From CAWJFJ01 sp963800065 (GTDB lineage Bacteria > Actinomycetota > Acidimicrobiia > Acidimicrobiales > UBA8190), in the NCBI GenBank assembly GCA_963800065.1, contig CAWCZO010000003.1, positions 496,001 to 560,000 on the forward strand: 64,000 nucleotides of DNA. Reading direction: 5' to 3'. Position numbers and translations under genes: made by a program. This document shows, piece by piece, positions 8,927-17,918 of this stretch. Under the pieces are notes generated by a model, which saw nothing but the letters and a program-made list of their open reading frames with translations, was not told the DNA's origin and ran no database searches. The first letter of the stretch is position 1. The number at the start of each line of letters is the position of its first letter.

Positions 8927-10496
8927 GTGGACATCCGCCAGCTCCTGCGCGACCTCCGGCAGAACTTCATCGTCGTCTTCCTGGCCTTCGCCGTGTGCGT
9001 CGTCGCCGGTGGCGCCGCGGCCTACCTGCCGGCCAAGCAGTATCAGGCGTCGACCCAACTGGTTCTGAGGCCCACCACCGCCAATCCCTCGGCGTCGATC
9101 TCCGTGATCCAGTACGAGCTTCTCCTGCTGCCCACCGAGGCCACGGACAGCAGCACCTTGACGGCCGCCCGCAATTCCCCCTGATCCCGGCGGCCGACAC
9201 CAACGCCGACGTCTCGGTCACCGCCTCGGCGCCGCCCGCCACCGACGTCCTCACCATCAGCGTGAAGGCCACCAACCCCGGCGTGGCCGCCGCCTTCGCC
9301 AACGCCGTGGCCAACCAGGTCGTCACCCTGCAGGGGAACAACGGCCTGTACACGACGAAGCAGATCCTGCCGGCCACGCCTCCCACCAGCCCGGCCAATC
9401 CGACCAAGCCCGTTCTCTTCGCCGCCGTCGGCTTCGGGGTCATCTTCGCCGTGTTCGCCGGCCTGGCCTCCGCCGGGGTGCGGCGTCGATTCAGCCGGGT
9501 GACCGAGTTGAAGGAGCGGATCGGCGCCACCGTCCTGGGCGAGATCCCGCGGGTCATGAGCGGGAACATCCGGCCCTCGAATCTGTTCGTCCTGGGACGC
9601 CAGCCCATGGTGATGGAGGCCTTCCAGGAACTTCGGAGCAATCTGCTCCTGAGCATTCCCGACGGCGGCCCGACGTCGATCGCGGTGACGTCGTGCGACC
9701 CTTCGGAGGGCAAGACGTCGGTGGTGGCCAACATGGCCTGGGTCCTGGCGGCAGAGGGCCGTCACGTCACGGCCGTGGACTCCGACCTGCGCAAACCCAT
9801 GCTCCACCTCGAGCTCGAGGTGCCCTTCGGACCGGGGCTGGCCAGTGGGGGGCGGCCGACGCCCTCCGCCATGCGTCGAAGACGACCAACCCCTATCTCG
9901 ACGTGGTTCCGGCCGGGATCCCGTCCCAACACCCGGCCGACGTGGTATCCGCCTACCTGCCGCCGCTGCTGCACAGTCTGCGCGAACGCCAACAGACCGT
10001 CATCGTCGACTGCCCACCCATGATCGGTGTGGCTGAGACCGTGCTGATCGCTGCCATGGTGGACATGGTGGTGGTGGTCGTCGACACCCGGCGCCTGCAT
10101 CCCGATCGACTCCAGCAATGCCTGCTGCGGCTGGACGGCGCCGGCGCCAACGTCATCGGCGTTGTGCTCAACCGCACCCGCCGTCGGCGTCGTACCGGTA
10201 GCTACCAGTACGGCTATTACGGCAAAGAGGACAGCCAGCTGGTGCCCCAGGCCCCTGTTCCGGCCCCGGGCGAGCCGACACCGAGCGCCGTGGCCAGATC
10301 CCGGTGGTTGAGCGCTCCGCCGACAGCGGAGAGACCGGTGAAGCCCCCCGTCGGCCGTCACTCCGGTCGGCGGGCAGGAGCGACGCGGCCTCCGGTCTTT
10401 CGGTCGCCGACGGCGGGGGACGGCCCCGAGGACCCGGCGGGTGGCGCCAACGGTGTGGCCGAGAACGAACCCCGACGGCGCCAACCCGAGTGGTGA
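8927..10496 (+). CDS. Wzz chain-length determinant fused to BY-kinase (two frame breaks)
   Basis: Three successive frames together make one protein. The first (GTG 8927 to 9184) has the Wzz N-terminus with a membrane segment (NFIVVFLAFAVCVVAGGAAAYL) and KQYQASTQLVLRP. The second resumes at LIPAADTNADVSV, carries the second membrane segment near 9410-9480, then QELRSNLLLSIP, the Walker A region DPSEGKTSVVANMAW and the Walker A' region AVDSDLRKPM. The third starts around GAADALRHAS and holds Walker B (VIVDCPPM) and a tyrosine-containing stretch YQYGYYGKED before a Pro/Arg-rich tail. The breaks coincide with a C5 run (9177-9181) and a G6 run (9847-9852), so sequencing indels are likely. The protein would set glycan chain length by tyrosine autophosphorylation. 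Confidence 0.75.
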
Positions 10497-10576
10497 CGCG
10501 GTCATAAGGCGGTCTGCGGCTGTGATCGACCGCCGAGATACGGCTGCGCAGGCCTGCAACCGCTGACGCGGAACCC

Positions 10577-11917
10577 GTGATCGAGACCGTTCTGCGGCTT
10601 ACCCGTCGACCAGTCGTACGGTGGTGCCTCGCCGTGGGCATCCTCGGCCTCGCCGTGGCCACCGTGGCGCACTCGGCCACGAGCGGCGGGGACTTCCGGT
10701 TGAGCATCTGGTACCCCGGACAGGCCATGTTCCACGGACGGGACCCCTACGACATCGCCAGCTTCGAGCGCTACTACGGCGTCCACCAGGTCGAGGTCTT
10801 CTCGAAGGGATGGTTCCCGCTCTACGGACCTGTCCACTTGTGGTTGGCCGTCTTCTTCGGACTCTTCCCCGTCAAGGTGGCCTCGGGAATCTGGTTCGTC
10901 GCCAATCTGGCCGGTCTGGGCGCCATGGCCTGCGTGGTCGTCCGGGCCCTGGACCGCCGTCTCGGCGGTCCTGCCGTCCTCGCCGTCATGGCCATCCTGG
11001 TGCTCACGAGACCCGGAAGGGCCACTCTCGAGACGGGCCAGGCCACCGTGTTCTATGCGCTGCTCACCTACGTGGCGTGGTCACAGGTCCGCCGGCGTCC
11101 CTGGCTCGCCGCGTTGGCACTGGCGTGCGCCTTGGGAAAGCCCCCGTTCGGCCTTCCGCTGCTCGCCCTCATCCTGGCCCGTCGGCTGTGGCCCGTGGCT
11201 GTGCGCGGCGTGGCCGTCTTCGTGGCCGCCAGCCTGCCCATCGTGATCTGGCTCAGCGTGAACGCCGGCTCGCTCGCGTCGCTGTGGCGCGCCGTGGTCC
11301 ACAACCTCCGCTACACCGACCACAATCCCCTGGATGCTCCGGGGTCCTCGGGACGCATCGACGCGCTCAGTCTCATCGCCCGTTATACCCACGGATACCT
11401 GGGTGGTGCCGCCGAGGTGGGCGCATTCGTGGTCGTCGTGGGCGTGGCGGCGGTCTTCATCGGGCGCGCTTCGGATGGACCGGGCTGGCCCCTGTCGCCG
11501 GCCGTGGTGTTGCTGCTGGGCCTGGCCACCATGTTGTCGGTGGCGCACGAGTACTACGACCTGCTCCTGCTCGCCTGGCCCTTCGCGTCGGTCCTGCGGT
11601 GGCCCGTCGCCCACGTGCTCGATCGGACCGGGGCGTCCGACAGGGGCGGCACACTCGAGCGGGGCGCCGCCCTCGACGAAGGGGGAGTGCGGGGAGCCGT
11701 GCTGGCCCTTGCCGCTCTGCCCGCTCTCATCGTCTCCGTGGTGCCGGCCAACGACACCGTCAAAGTGCTCGGTCTCGGATCCGGGACCGGCATCATCTCC
11801 ACTCTCACCACCGCCTGCCTGCTTCTGGCCATGGTCGGAGCCATGGTCGTCATCGCCCTCCGCCGTCCTCCGGAGACCGCCACCGAGGGCGAACCGGCGC
11901 TACACGTCGTGGCCTGA
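10577..11917 (+). CDS. GT87-like polytopic glycosyltransferase (DUF2029)
   Basis: The 446-residue product has about 11 hydrophobic segments. After the first segment, the external loop holds DFRLSIWYPGQAMFHGRDPYDIASF, which fits the GT87 pattern of an acidic residue followed by a G-x-D-P-Y box. Members of this family in actinobacteria are polyprenyl-phosphomannose-dependent alpha-mannosyltransferases of envelope lipoglycans. That family knowledge, not the sequence, supports a mannose donor. The start is GTG 10577. The gene lies 80 bp after the Wzz/kinase gene and is the last gene of the + strand run before a convergent DinB-like gene. Confidence 0.72.
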   Translation: MIETVLRLTRRPVVRWCLAVGILGLAVATVAHSATSGGDFRLSIWYPGQAMFHGRDPYDIASFERYYGVHQVEVFSKGWFPLYGPVHLWLAVFFGLFPVKVASGIWFVANLAGLGAMACVVVRALDRRLGGPAVLAVMAILVLTRPGRATLETGQATVFYALLTYVAWSQVRRRPWLAALALACALGKPPFGLPLLALILARRLWPVAVRGVAVFVAASLPIVIWLSVNAGSLASLWRAVVHNLRYTDHNPLDAPGSSGRIDALSLIARYTHGYLGGAAEVGAFVVVVGVAAVFIGRASDGPGWPLSPAVVLLLGLATMLSVAHEYYDLLLLAWPFASVLRWPVAHVLDRTGASDRGGTLERGAALDEGGVRGAVLALAALPALIVSVVPANDTVKVLGLGSGTGIISTLTTACLLLAMVGAMVVIALRRPPETATEGEPALHVVA

Positions 11918-11928
11918 GGCAAGAAAAT

Positions 11929-11945
11929 GGCCCTTGAGCTGGGCC
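11929..11945 (-). terminator. Hairpin between convergent genes
   Basis: GGCCC and GGGCC form a 5-bp stem with a 7-base loop. Read on the - strand the hairpin is followed by ATTTTCTT, so it would serve the DinB-like gene ending at 11972. The stem is short, so this is a weak call. Confidence 0.4.
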
Positions 11946-11971
11946 TATATGAATCGGGGAGATCTCGGGCT

Positions 11972-12481
11972 CTACCGGCCGGCCATCGACCTGCGGATGT
12001 CCCAGCAGTGATGGCAGGCGTCGTGGGCGTTGGAACGGACGACATCGAGAAGAGACTGCTCGCCTCGGTCAGGGTGGACGAGGGTGACGCCGGCGCCCTG
12101 AGCCAGATCGACGGCGTCCACCCAATCCCTGACGGCCCGATCCAGTGACCAGAGGGCACCGCCGAGAGCGACCCCGTCGTACCGACGAGCCTGAGCCAGG
12201 AGGTCGGGATCGTATCGAGCCACGCCACGGGGGTCACCGGAGGCCAGTCCGGCGAGACGCTCGGCCCAGATGCGCAGGTTGTCCGATATGTGACAGACGT
12301 ATCCGACCACCGTCCACCCGAGATCCGGGTGTTTGGCCGACCCGTTCCCACCGCCCAGCACCCTGGTGAGTTCCGCCGGCGTGGCCTCCACGATGGCCAC
12401 GGATTGCTCATGGTCGGTCGCCCAGGAAAACCCACACTGACGACAGGGGTCCCCAAAGGCGGATCGGCCCCATTCGCTCAC
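11972..12481 (-). CDS. DinB-like metal-binding protein
   Basis: The 169-residue product looks like the DinB/YfiT superfamily of four-helix proteins, which bind a divalent metal through three histidines and in actinobacteria often act as mycothiol- or bacillithiol-linked transferases. The visible ligand candidates are the histidine of VGYVCHISDN and those of NAHDACHHCWD near the C-terminus. An N-terminal CRQCGF (Cys14, Cys17) is extra to the usual family. No partner gene adjoins it: it is convergent with the GT87-like gene and 437 bp from the next gene. Function beyond the superfamily is unknown. Confidence 0.6.
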   Translation of the reverse strand: MSEWGRSAFGDPCRQCGFSWATDHEQSVAIVEATPAELTRVLGGGNGSAKHPDLGWTVVGYVCHISDNLRIWAERLAGLASGDPRGVARYDPDLLAQARRYDGVALGGALWSLDRAVRDWVDAVDLAQGAGVTLVHPDRGEQSLLDVVRSNAHDACHHCWDIRRSMAGR

Positions 12482-12649
12482 CGGGGGCTCCGAATTCTCG
12501 TTCCCTCGATCACGACATCAACGACTCATCGAAGTGGACGTCTCGCATAGAGATAACGGTGACGTCCGGATTGTATCCTCCACCCTCGCCACCGGAGTAG
12601 TAGAAGCCACCTCGGTCTGAGTTGGTCTTCATCCGCATGCAGTACCAGA

Positions 12650-12698
12650 GGTCTGGGTTCAAGAGGCTCTGGGTTCAAGAGGCTCTGGGTTCAAGAGG
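12650..12698 (+). repeat. Short tandem repeat in a gene-free stretch
   Basis: The 16-bp unit GGCTCTGGGTTCAAGA occurs at 12665-12680 and 12681-12696, preceded by a 15-bp variant lacking one C (GGTCTGGGTTCAAGA, 12650-12664). It lies in the 437-bp stretch from 12482 to 12918 between the DinB-like gene and the membrane protein. The rest of that stretch holds no gene I can support; it presumably contains the promoter of the downstream gene. Confidence 0.8.
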
Positions 12699-12918
12699 GT
12701 CAGGTTGCCTTCAGAGCAACTGCCGGTCATCACCGCGCCGACGCGTCCGGCCGAGGCCTCCAGAAACGATCGGCGGCTCCGTGCCGTTGCGGACATCACG
12801 AGAAGAGTACGCCCAACTCGGAGGACGTCGTCTCCTGGCCACCCTGGCAGGGCCGGTCGCTGCGCTATCGTCGCAGGCGCTTGCGGCTCTCTGTCTGCGA
12901 GTGAAAGCGCGGACGGGC

Positions 12919-14583
12919 ATGGCACGTTTCAGATCGTCAGCTGTCGCATCGGAACGCTCCGACAACCAAGCTGACGCCCGCAGGGGACCACCGCTGGACC
13001 TGATACTGCTCGTGGGCGCATCGATTCTGCTGGCCGTGCCTTTTGTCGCATTGCATCACGTGAACACCCTCGACGGGCCTGCTCACGTCCTTGGTGGTCG
13101 CCTCCTCGGTGCCTTCCGGGACCTGCCGGCGGTGCGGCACTACTACGAGATCTCCTTCATCGTCATCCCGAACCTCCTCACGCAGTACCTGTTGGCGTTG
13201 CTCATGGCGGTGGTCTCGCCGACCTGGGCTGAGAAGTTGCTGGTGGTGGGGTACATCATCGGATTTCCCCTGGCCGTGCGTTTCGCCGCCCGGTCGGTGA
13301 ACCCGGCGGCCGGGTGGCTCGCCCTGGTCGCTCTGCCGTTCGTCGTCAACTACATGCTTCTGTTCGGTTTCTACGACTTCTGCTACGGAATGATCGGGGC
13401 CCTCGTGGCAGTCGGTTTGTTCCTCCGCGGGCGCCAGAGTTGGAGCCCCGGTCGCGTGGTCGGCCTGGCATTGGTGCTCGTGCTGACGTACGCCGCCCAC
13501 ATCGTCCCCGCCGTGATGGCCGTCGTCGTCATCGTCACGATCGCCGTATTCGACGGTCTACGTGGATTGCGGGCACCGCCAACCGACGGTGCGGGGATTC
13601 GGGAAATGATCCGAACCGCCATTCTCCCAGCGGCCCTGGCGATCGTGCCCGTAATCGTCCTTATCGCGGCCTTTGTCTTCTCGGGGCAAGGCGGAGGACT
13701 GTCGACGGCGCGCAAGAGTTGGTCGTCTCTCTTCACCGGGCTGGCCACCCTGACTCTCCCTATCGTGAGCTATTCCGAGGTGGAGGTCGTCGTGAGCGTC
13801 CTCACCGCCGCGGTGCTGGCCGTGCTCCTGGTCCTGGCCATCCGCGCCGGTCGGGAAACGGGTGTGTCGTCGACCACCCTGACGTTGGGCGCTGTTGTCG
13901 TCGTCTGCATCATCGTGTATTTCGCCTCCCCGGACGTCATCGGTACCGGAAGCCTCGTAAACGACCGGCTCAGTCTTTTTCCTCCCCTCATGCTGCTTCT
14001 TTTCTGCGCATCCATACCGAAGGCGGCGCGTTGGTGGCGCTGCGCCGGGGTGCTCATGCTCGTCGCCACTCTGGTCATGGCCGGAGCCAGGCTGCCCACG
14101 CAGGAGCATTACGACCGACTCGTCGATGAATACCTGTCGGCCGGTCGTGTCATACCGCCGGGTGCGACCTTGGTGGCGTTGCGCTATGCCGTGTTCAGCC
14201 CACCGATCGGTGATCGCCGCTACAAGCAACTCGACCCGCTGGAGAACGAGGCGAGCCGCATCGCCGTTGACGGCCGGGATATCGACCTGCGCCACCTAGA
14301 GGGCCTGTACGGGTACTTCACGGCGCACTTCCGACCCGAGGTTCGGCGGTTGTCCAACCGGTACCTGAACAATTTCGACGTCCCCCCCACCGTGAATCTG
14401 TCGGCGTACCAGAGCCACGGAGGGCACCTCGACTACGTCCTCGTGGTCGGCCTGAAGGACGCGTCAGAGAAGGTTCGTGATGCCCCGGCCACTGCGACGG
14501 TCGAACGCCAGCTTGCCTCGGACTACGTTCTGGTATTGACCACGAAGCCGACTGGCCTGGTTCAGGTCTACCGACATCGATAG
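12919..14583 (+). CDS. Polytopic membrane protein, possibly GT-C-like
   Basis: From ATG 12919 the product is 554 residues with about 11-12 hydrophobic segments between residues 30 and 410 and a soluble C-terminal domain of about 140 residues (from YDRLVDEYLSAGRVIPPG). The loop after the first segment carries NTLDGPAHVLGGRLL. An acidic residue in this position is common in GT-C glycosyltransferases, but no family motif is clear enough to name one. GTG 12901 is an alternative start. The open frame reaches back to 12622 through the tandem repeat, which is unlikely to be coding. It is convergent with, and 13 bp from, the GH26 gene. Context suggests an envelope-glycan or membrane-assembly role. 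Confidence 0.6.
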   Translation: MARFRSSAVASERSDNQADARRGPPLDLILLVGASILLAVPFVALHHVNTLDGPAHVLGGRLLGAFRDLPAVRHYYEISFIVIPNLLTQYLLALLMAVVSPTWAEKLLVVGYIIGFPLAVRFAARSVNPAAGWLALVALPFVVNYMLLFGFYDFCYGMIGALVAVGLFLRGRQSWSPGRVVGLALVLVLTYAAHIVPAVMAVVVIVTIAVFDGLRGLRAPPTDGAGIREMIRTAILPAALAIVPVIVLIAAFVFSGQGGGLSTARKSWSSLFTGLATLTLPIVSYSEVEVVVSVLTAAVLAVLLVLAIRAGRETGVSSTTLTLGAVVVVCIIVYFASPDVIGTGSLVNDRLSLFPPLMLLLFCASIPKAARWWRCAGVLMLVATLVMAGARLPTQEHYDRLVDEYLSAGRVIPPGATLVALRYAVFSPPIGDRRYKQLDPLENEASRIAVDGRDIDLRHLEGLYGYFTAHFRPEVRRLSNRYLNNFDVPPTVNLSAYQSHGGHLDYVLVVGLKDASEKVRDAPATATVERQLASDYVLVLTTKPTGLVQVYRHR

Positions 14584-14596
14584 GACATCGGTCGGC

Positions 14597-15850
14597 TCAG
14601 CCGAAGGCCGAGCGGTAAGTGGCCAGCGAGGCGGGAAAGTTGCCGTCGGTGATGGCGTCGACCTGTCCACTGACATCGAAATTGAAGTAGATGTCGAATG
14701 CCACATCGTGGGACGAGATCCAGGCGGCCATCTGTTGGATGAAGACGGGATCGTCCCCCATGCCGTGACCGTCGCCGCGGATGGCCAGGCCCCACTCGGG
14801 GAACACCACCGGCTTACCGTGAGCGGCGGCGAAGTCCGCCACTCTGGTCAGACTGGGGAGACCTCCCGTTGCCCAGTTGCAGTTTGATTCGGCCGCCGTG
14901 ATCGTGTTGTTGAAAGGGATACCACAGCCGTTGTTCCATGACTGGTCGTAGGTGTCGGTACCGATGTAGTCGACGTAGGCGTCGCCGGGATATGAGTCGT
15001 CGGCCGTGTACGCCCCCGGGTACGAGCCGTCCTGAGGATCCGCCCCCTCCCAGATGAACTGAAAGGCCTGCCCTTCCACCGAACGCATGGCGTTCACGAT
15101 GTTTCGGAAATACGCCGCGTAGTTGGCGGCGTCAGTGGTGTCGGTGACGCGCCACGAATCCCAGCTCCCGGTGAATTCCCATCCCAGACGCAAGATGGCG
15201 TTCGGCTCTCCGGAGCCGACGAGAGTTTGCGCCAGAGTCACGAAGTACTGGTTGTAGGCGCCCGCTGCTCCTTGCGCCAGGGTGTCGGTTCCCGAGTTGT
15301 CCAAGATGGGAACAGCCAGAACCAGCCGGTACCCCGACCCTCTCCAAGCATCGAACATCCAGCCGAGGGACCCGCCGGCGCCGTCGATCTGGCTCCAAGG
15401 TCCCGACGGGAGGTAGTCCTCGACCATGGTGACGTGCGCTCCGGTGGCGGCGGCGAAGCCCGCCGCCCCGGAGGGGTTGGCGGCTCCGGTGTAGACACCG
15501 ACGGCCGCCGATGGCGTCGGGGCGTGCACCGGTGGTTTCGGTGCGATGGTGGTCGGCGGTGCGGCCGGTCGTGTGGCGACCGGTGCCGTGGTCGGGGAGG
15601 CCGGCTGTGTTGTGGGCGGTGTCGTCGTGGTGGGGGGAGGCACGGTCGTCGTCGAGGTGGCGGGAGGAGCAGTCGTGGCGGGAACGAAAGCGCCACCTCC
15701 GCCGGTGTCGGCCGCTGCCGCCCTGGCGTGGGGGTGGTGGGGCGAGGCGAAGATTCCCGAGGCCGTGGCGGCCACCGCCAGTATCAACAGTCCGGCGATG
15801 ATCTCCTTGGGTCTTCCGAGAATCTCGTGGAAACGGCGCAGGTGGCGCAT
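14597..15850 (-). CDS. Secreted glycoside hydrolase, GH26-like
   Basis: The 417-residue product has an N-terminal membrane/signal segment (residues 18-36), a Thr/Pro-rich linker (55-112) and a catalytic domain from about residue 115. The domain matches family GH26 (mannanases and related retaining glycosidases of clan A). RLGWEFTGSWDSW contains the predicted acid/base Glu225, and VFPEWGL contains the predicted nucleophile Glu352. FQFIWEGADP and YVDYIGTDTYD are also typical. It would cleave beta-mannan-like or other polysaccharides outside the cell while tethered. Placed inside an exopolysaccharide locus, it may trim or release the cell's own glycan, which is an inference. Confidence 0.75.
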   Translation of the reverse strand: MRHLRRFHEILGRPKEIIAGLLILAVAATASGIFASPHHPHARAAAADTGGGGAFVPATTAPPATSTTTVPPPTTTTPPTTQPASPTTAPVATRPAAPPTTIAPKPPVHAPTPSAAVGVYTGAANPSGAAGFAAATGAHVTMVEDYLPSGPWSQIDGAGGSLGWMFDAWRGSGYRLVLAVPILDNSGTDTLAQGAAGAYNQYFVTLAQTLVGSGEPNAILRLGWEFTGSWDSWRVTDTTDAANYAAYFRNIVNAMRSVEGQAFQFIWEGADPQDGSYPGAYTADDSYPGDAYVDYIGTDTYDQSWNNGCGIPFNNTITAAESNCNWATGGLPSLTRVADFAAAHGKPVVFPEWGLAIRGDGHGMGDDPVFIQQMAAWISSHDVAFDIYFNFDVSGQVDAITDGNFPASLATYRSAFG

Positions 15851-16403
15851 CTCACCTACCTCGTCCGGTGAGCGGTGCCGAAGGCGCGGACGTCTGCATC
15901 GGTTTCAAGGTGGCTTCCCCCAGGCCCGACAAAAGGTTCTGTGTCCGTTGGTGGGAACGTGACGACACTGTTGGTGCCTCTCGTCTTGAACATCGGCGCG
16001 GCCAAACGGCTCCTTGAGCCATTTCCACCCTCGAAGACCGCAGTCGCGCACCGTCAGTGCTTCCTCATGGGGCGGGACCGGGGTCCCGGGCTGCTGACGG
16101 TGGTGGCGACCCGACTGGCCCTTGGCGCCCGTCGAGGGCGGTGAGCCGCCCGGCTCGTGCGACGGTTGCCACGCCGTCGGAATATGTCCGACGTCATGTG
16201 TTCGCCGTGGCTCTCAGGGCGCGATCTGGACGTCCCGTGAACGGGGTCGACAGACGATGACGATGTGGTTCGAGGGATGAACGTTGTTCAAGAGAACAGA
16301 GGTGGCAGGTGTGTCGGGCTGTCGGGCCCGGCGTGGGTCACGATGCGCGTGAGGCGGGGGTGATCAATGACATTGCTGTTCAACCACGGCCAGTGGGCGT
16401 ACC
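15851..16403. other. Gene-free stretch
   Basis: About 550 bp with no frame that has both a plausible ribosome site and a recognisable product. It should contain the promoter of the GH26 gene on the - strand. Short frames here have the composition of non-coding GC-rich DNA. Confidence 0.5.
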
Positions 16404-16514
16404 ATGACGCTTGTGCTGGGTATCGAGCATCGTGACGTCCGGGTGGGCAGGATCAGCGATGGAGCCGTGGCGGGGATGCCGCCGGCCCGGGCCACGGCGA
16501 TGAGGGCGGTCTAG
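16404..16514 (+). CDS. Very short open frame, possible gene remnant
   Basis: ATG 16404 opens 36 codons with GC-rich third positions, beginning MTLVLGIEHRDVRVGRISDG and ending at TAG 16512-16514. The start resembles the first strand of an actin/Hsp70-like ATPase fold, but nothing follows it. The next frame starts 3 bp later. It could be a small peptide gene or the broken 5' end of a larger gene joined to 16518-16769. Confidence 0.2.
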   Translation: MTLVLGIEHRDVRVGRISDGAVAGMPPARATAMRAV

Positions 16515-16517
16515 GGG

Positions 16518-16769
16518 GTGGCCGTGCTGCGCGAGGCGGAGCTGGCCCGGCTGCTGGCGGCCATCGACGTCGCCGTGAGCCGGGCCATCGACGCCTTCAA
16601 CGTCGCCGCCGAGACCGAGGACGAAGAGCTCACCGCCGAGGCGCGGGCCTGTGTCGAGAGGCTCAAGGCTTTTCGCGCCACGACCGCCGCCCGCCCGAGC
16701 CGCGCCTCGCGGTGGATGCACGGTCGTCCGCCCCGGGGTGATTCGCTCAACGCCTCCCGGACGTCCTGA
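16518..16769 (+). CDS. Hypothetical helical protein
   Basis: GTG 16518 opens 83 codons with strong G/C bias at third positions, which supports coding. The first 60 residues form an acidic amphipathic helix pair (ELARLLAAIDVAVSRAIDAF, then EDEELTAEARACVERLKAF), and the tail is Arg/Ser/Pro-rich. No family is recognised. It is convergent with the GT2 gene at 16803. The 36-codon frame just upstream may belong to the same damaged gene. Confidence 0.4.
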   Translation: MAVLREAELARLLAAIDVAVSRAIDAFNVAAETEDEELTAEARACVERLKAFRATTAARPSRASRWMHGRPPRGDSLNASRTS

Positions 16770-16802
16770 CGCCCGGGTCGGGTCCGAGGCCGGTCGGCGA
16801 TC

Positions 16803-17843
16803 TCAGCGAGAGGCCAGGTAACGCCGGGACCAGCCGACGAGGAATCCCACTCCCCATGAGATGTGCATGACGGGGAGGGCCACGGCCAGCCCCGCCGCCG
16901 CCGCCGGATCGCTCACTGCCTCGGTGCCCGCCGCCACGGCCACCACGGCCAGGTAGGCACGGGCGACTCGACGTCGCCATGGCGAAAGGAGGCCGAGGAC
17001 CAGCAGCGGTGCGGCCAGCTGGCGCAGACGCAGCGACTCGGGGTATTTCCGCACCGTGTCCGCCCGGCCGGCGCCATAACGGTAGTACTGCTTCATGAAT
17101 TCGACGAAGTTGTCGCGGGGGCGGTAGGTCGACCTGATGGCGGGGTCGAACCACACGCCACCGTCGTGGCCCAGTCGATACAGCAGCTCGCCATCCTCGT
17201 TGGTGGAAAAGCTTTCGTCGAAGCCGCCCAGACGACGCAGGACGTCCACGCGCGCCGCCCCCAGGTAGACCATGTCGGTCCAGGCGGCCAGCGAATGGGC
17301 GTTTCGGAATCTGGCCGGACCGGCGCCGAGCGTCGAGGTGAGGGCGGCTCCGATGGCACGTTCGACCCAGGTCGTCCCGCGCGGTTCGAGCGGGCCGCCC
17401 ACGAGGGACGCTCCTGACCGTGTGAGTGCGGTGACGCACTGCTCGACGTAGTCGGGGGCGACCACGGTCCGACCGTCGACCCGGACGAGGATGTCGCCAC
17501 GGGCCTCGCGCAACGCCAGGTTGAGGCCGGCCGATTGGTGCCGGGCGGAATTGTGAACGATGCGGACGCCGGGGAACCGGGCGGCGATATCGCGCGTCCC
17601 GTCACCGGAACCACCGTCCACCACGAGGATCTCCACGATGTGCGGATACGTCTGTTCCACGACCGCTCGCAGACAACCGTCGAGGTACGGCGCTTCGTCG
17701 AGGACGGGCAAGGCCACCGTCACCCCCGGGAGGATGTGGGTGCCCCTGTCGAGGCCGTCCGTCGTGGCGGATCCGGGTGGGGGGACGACCTTCAGGACCC
17801 GGTCCGCTGCGTCACGCGTGCCGAGACGAGCGGAATCGGCCAT
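16803..17843 (-). CDS. GT2 family glycosyltransferase, ExoA-like
   Basis: The 346-residue product has the GT-A fold of family GT2. The nucleotide-binding start is VTVALPVLDEAPYLDGCL, followed by EILVVDGGSGDGTRDI, the DXD-type metal site in LVRVDGRT, and an acceptor region with FSTNEDGELLYRL. Two or three hydrophobic segments near the C-terminus (about 270-335) attach it to the membrane, as in ExoA of succinoglycan synthesis. It most likely adds a sugar to lipid-linked glycan from the cytoplasmic side. The - strand orientation separates it from the main operon, but its role fits the same surface polysaccharide. Confidence 0.82.
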   Translation of the reverse strand: MADSARLGTRDAADRVLKVVPPPGSATTDGLDRGTHILPGVTVALPVLDEAPYLDGCLRAVVEQTYPHIVEILVVDGGSGDGTRDIAARFPGVRIVHNSARHQSAGLNLALREARGDILVRVDGRTVVAPDYVEQCVTALTRSGASLVGGPLEPRGTTWVERAIGAALTSTLGAGPARFRNAHSLAAWTDMVYLGAARVDVLRRLGGFDESFSTNEDGELLYRLGHDGGVWFDPAIRSTYRPRDNFVEFMKQYYRYGAGRADTVRKYPESLRLRQLAAPLLVLGLLSPWRRRVARAYLAVVAVAAGTEAVSDPAAAAGLAVALPVMHISWGVGFLVGWSRRYLASR

Positions 17844-17918
17844 CGACCACGAATATCACGATAGGGGACACTAAAACAAGGAGGAGTGACGTCCTGTCGG
17901 GCATTTGTGACGGCATTG

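Noticed and set aside
12650..12698. CRISPR array
   Set aside because: The units are 16 bp, directly abutting without spacers, and no cas gene is in the window.
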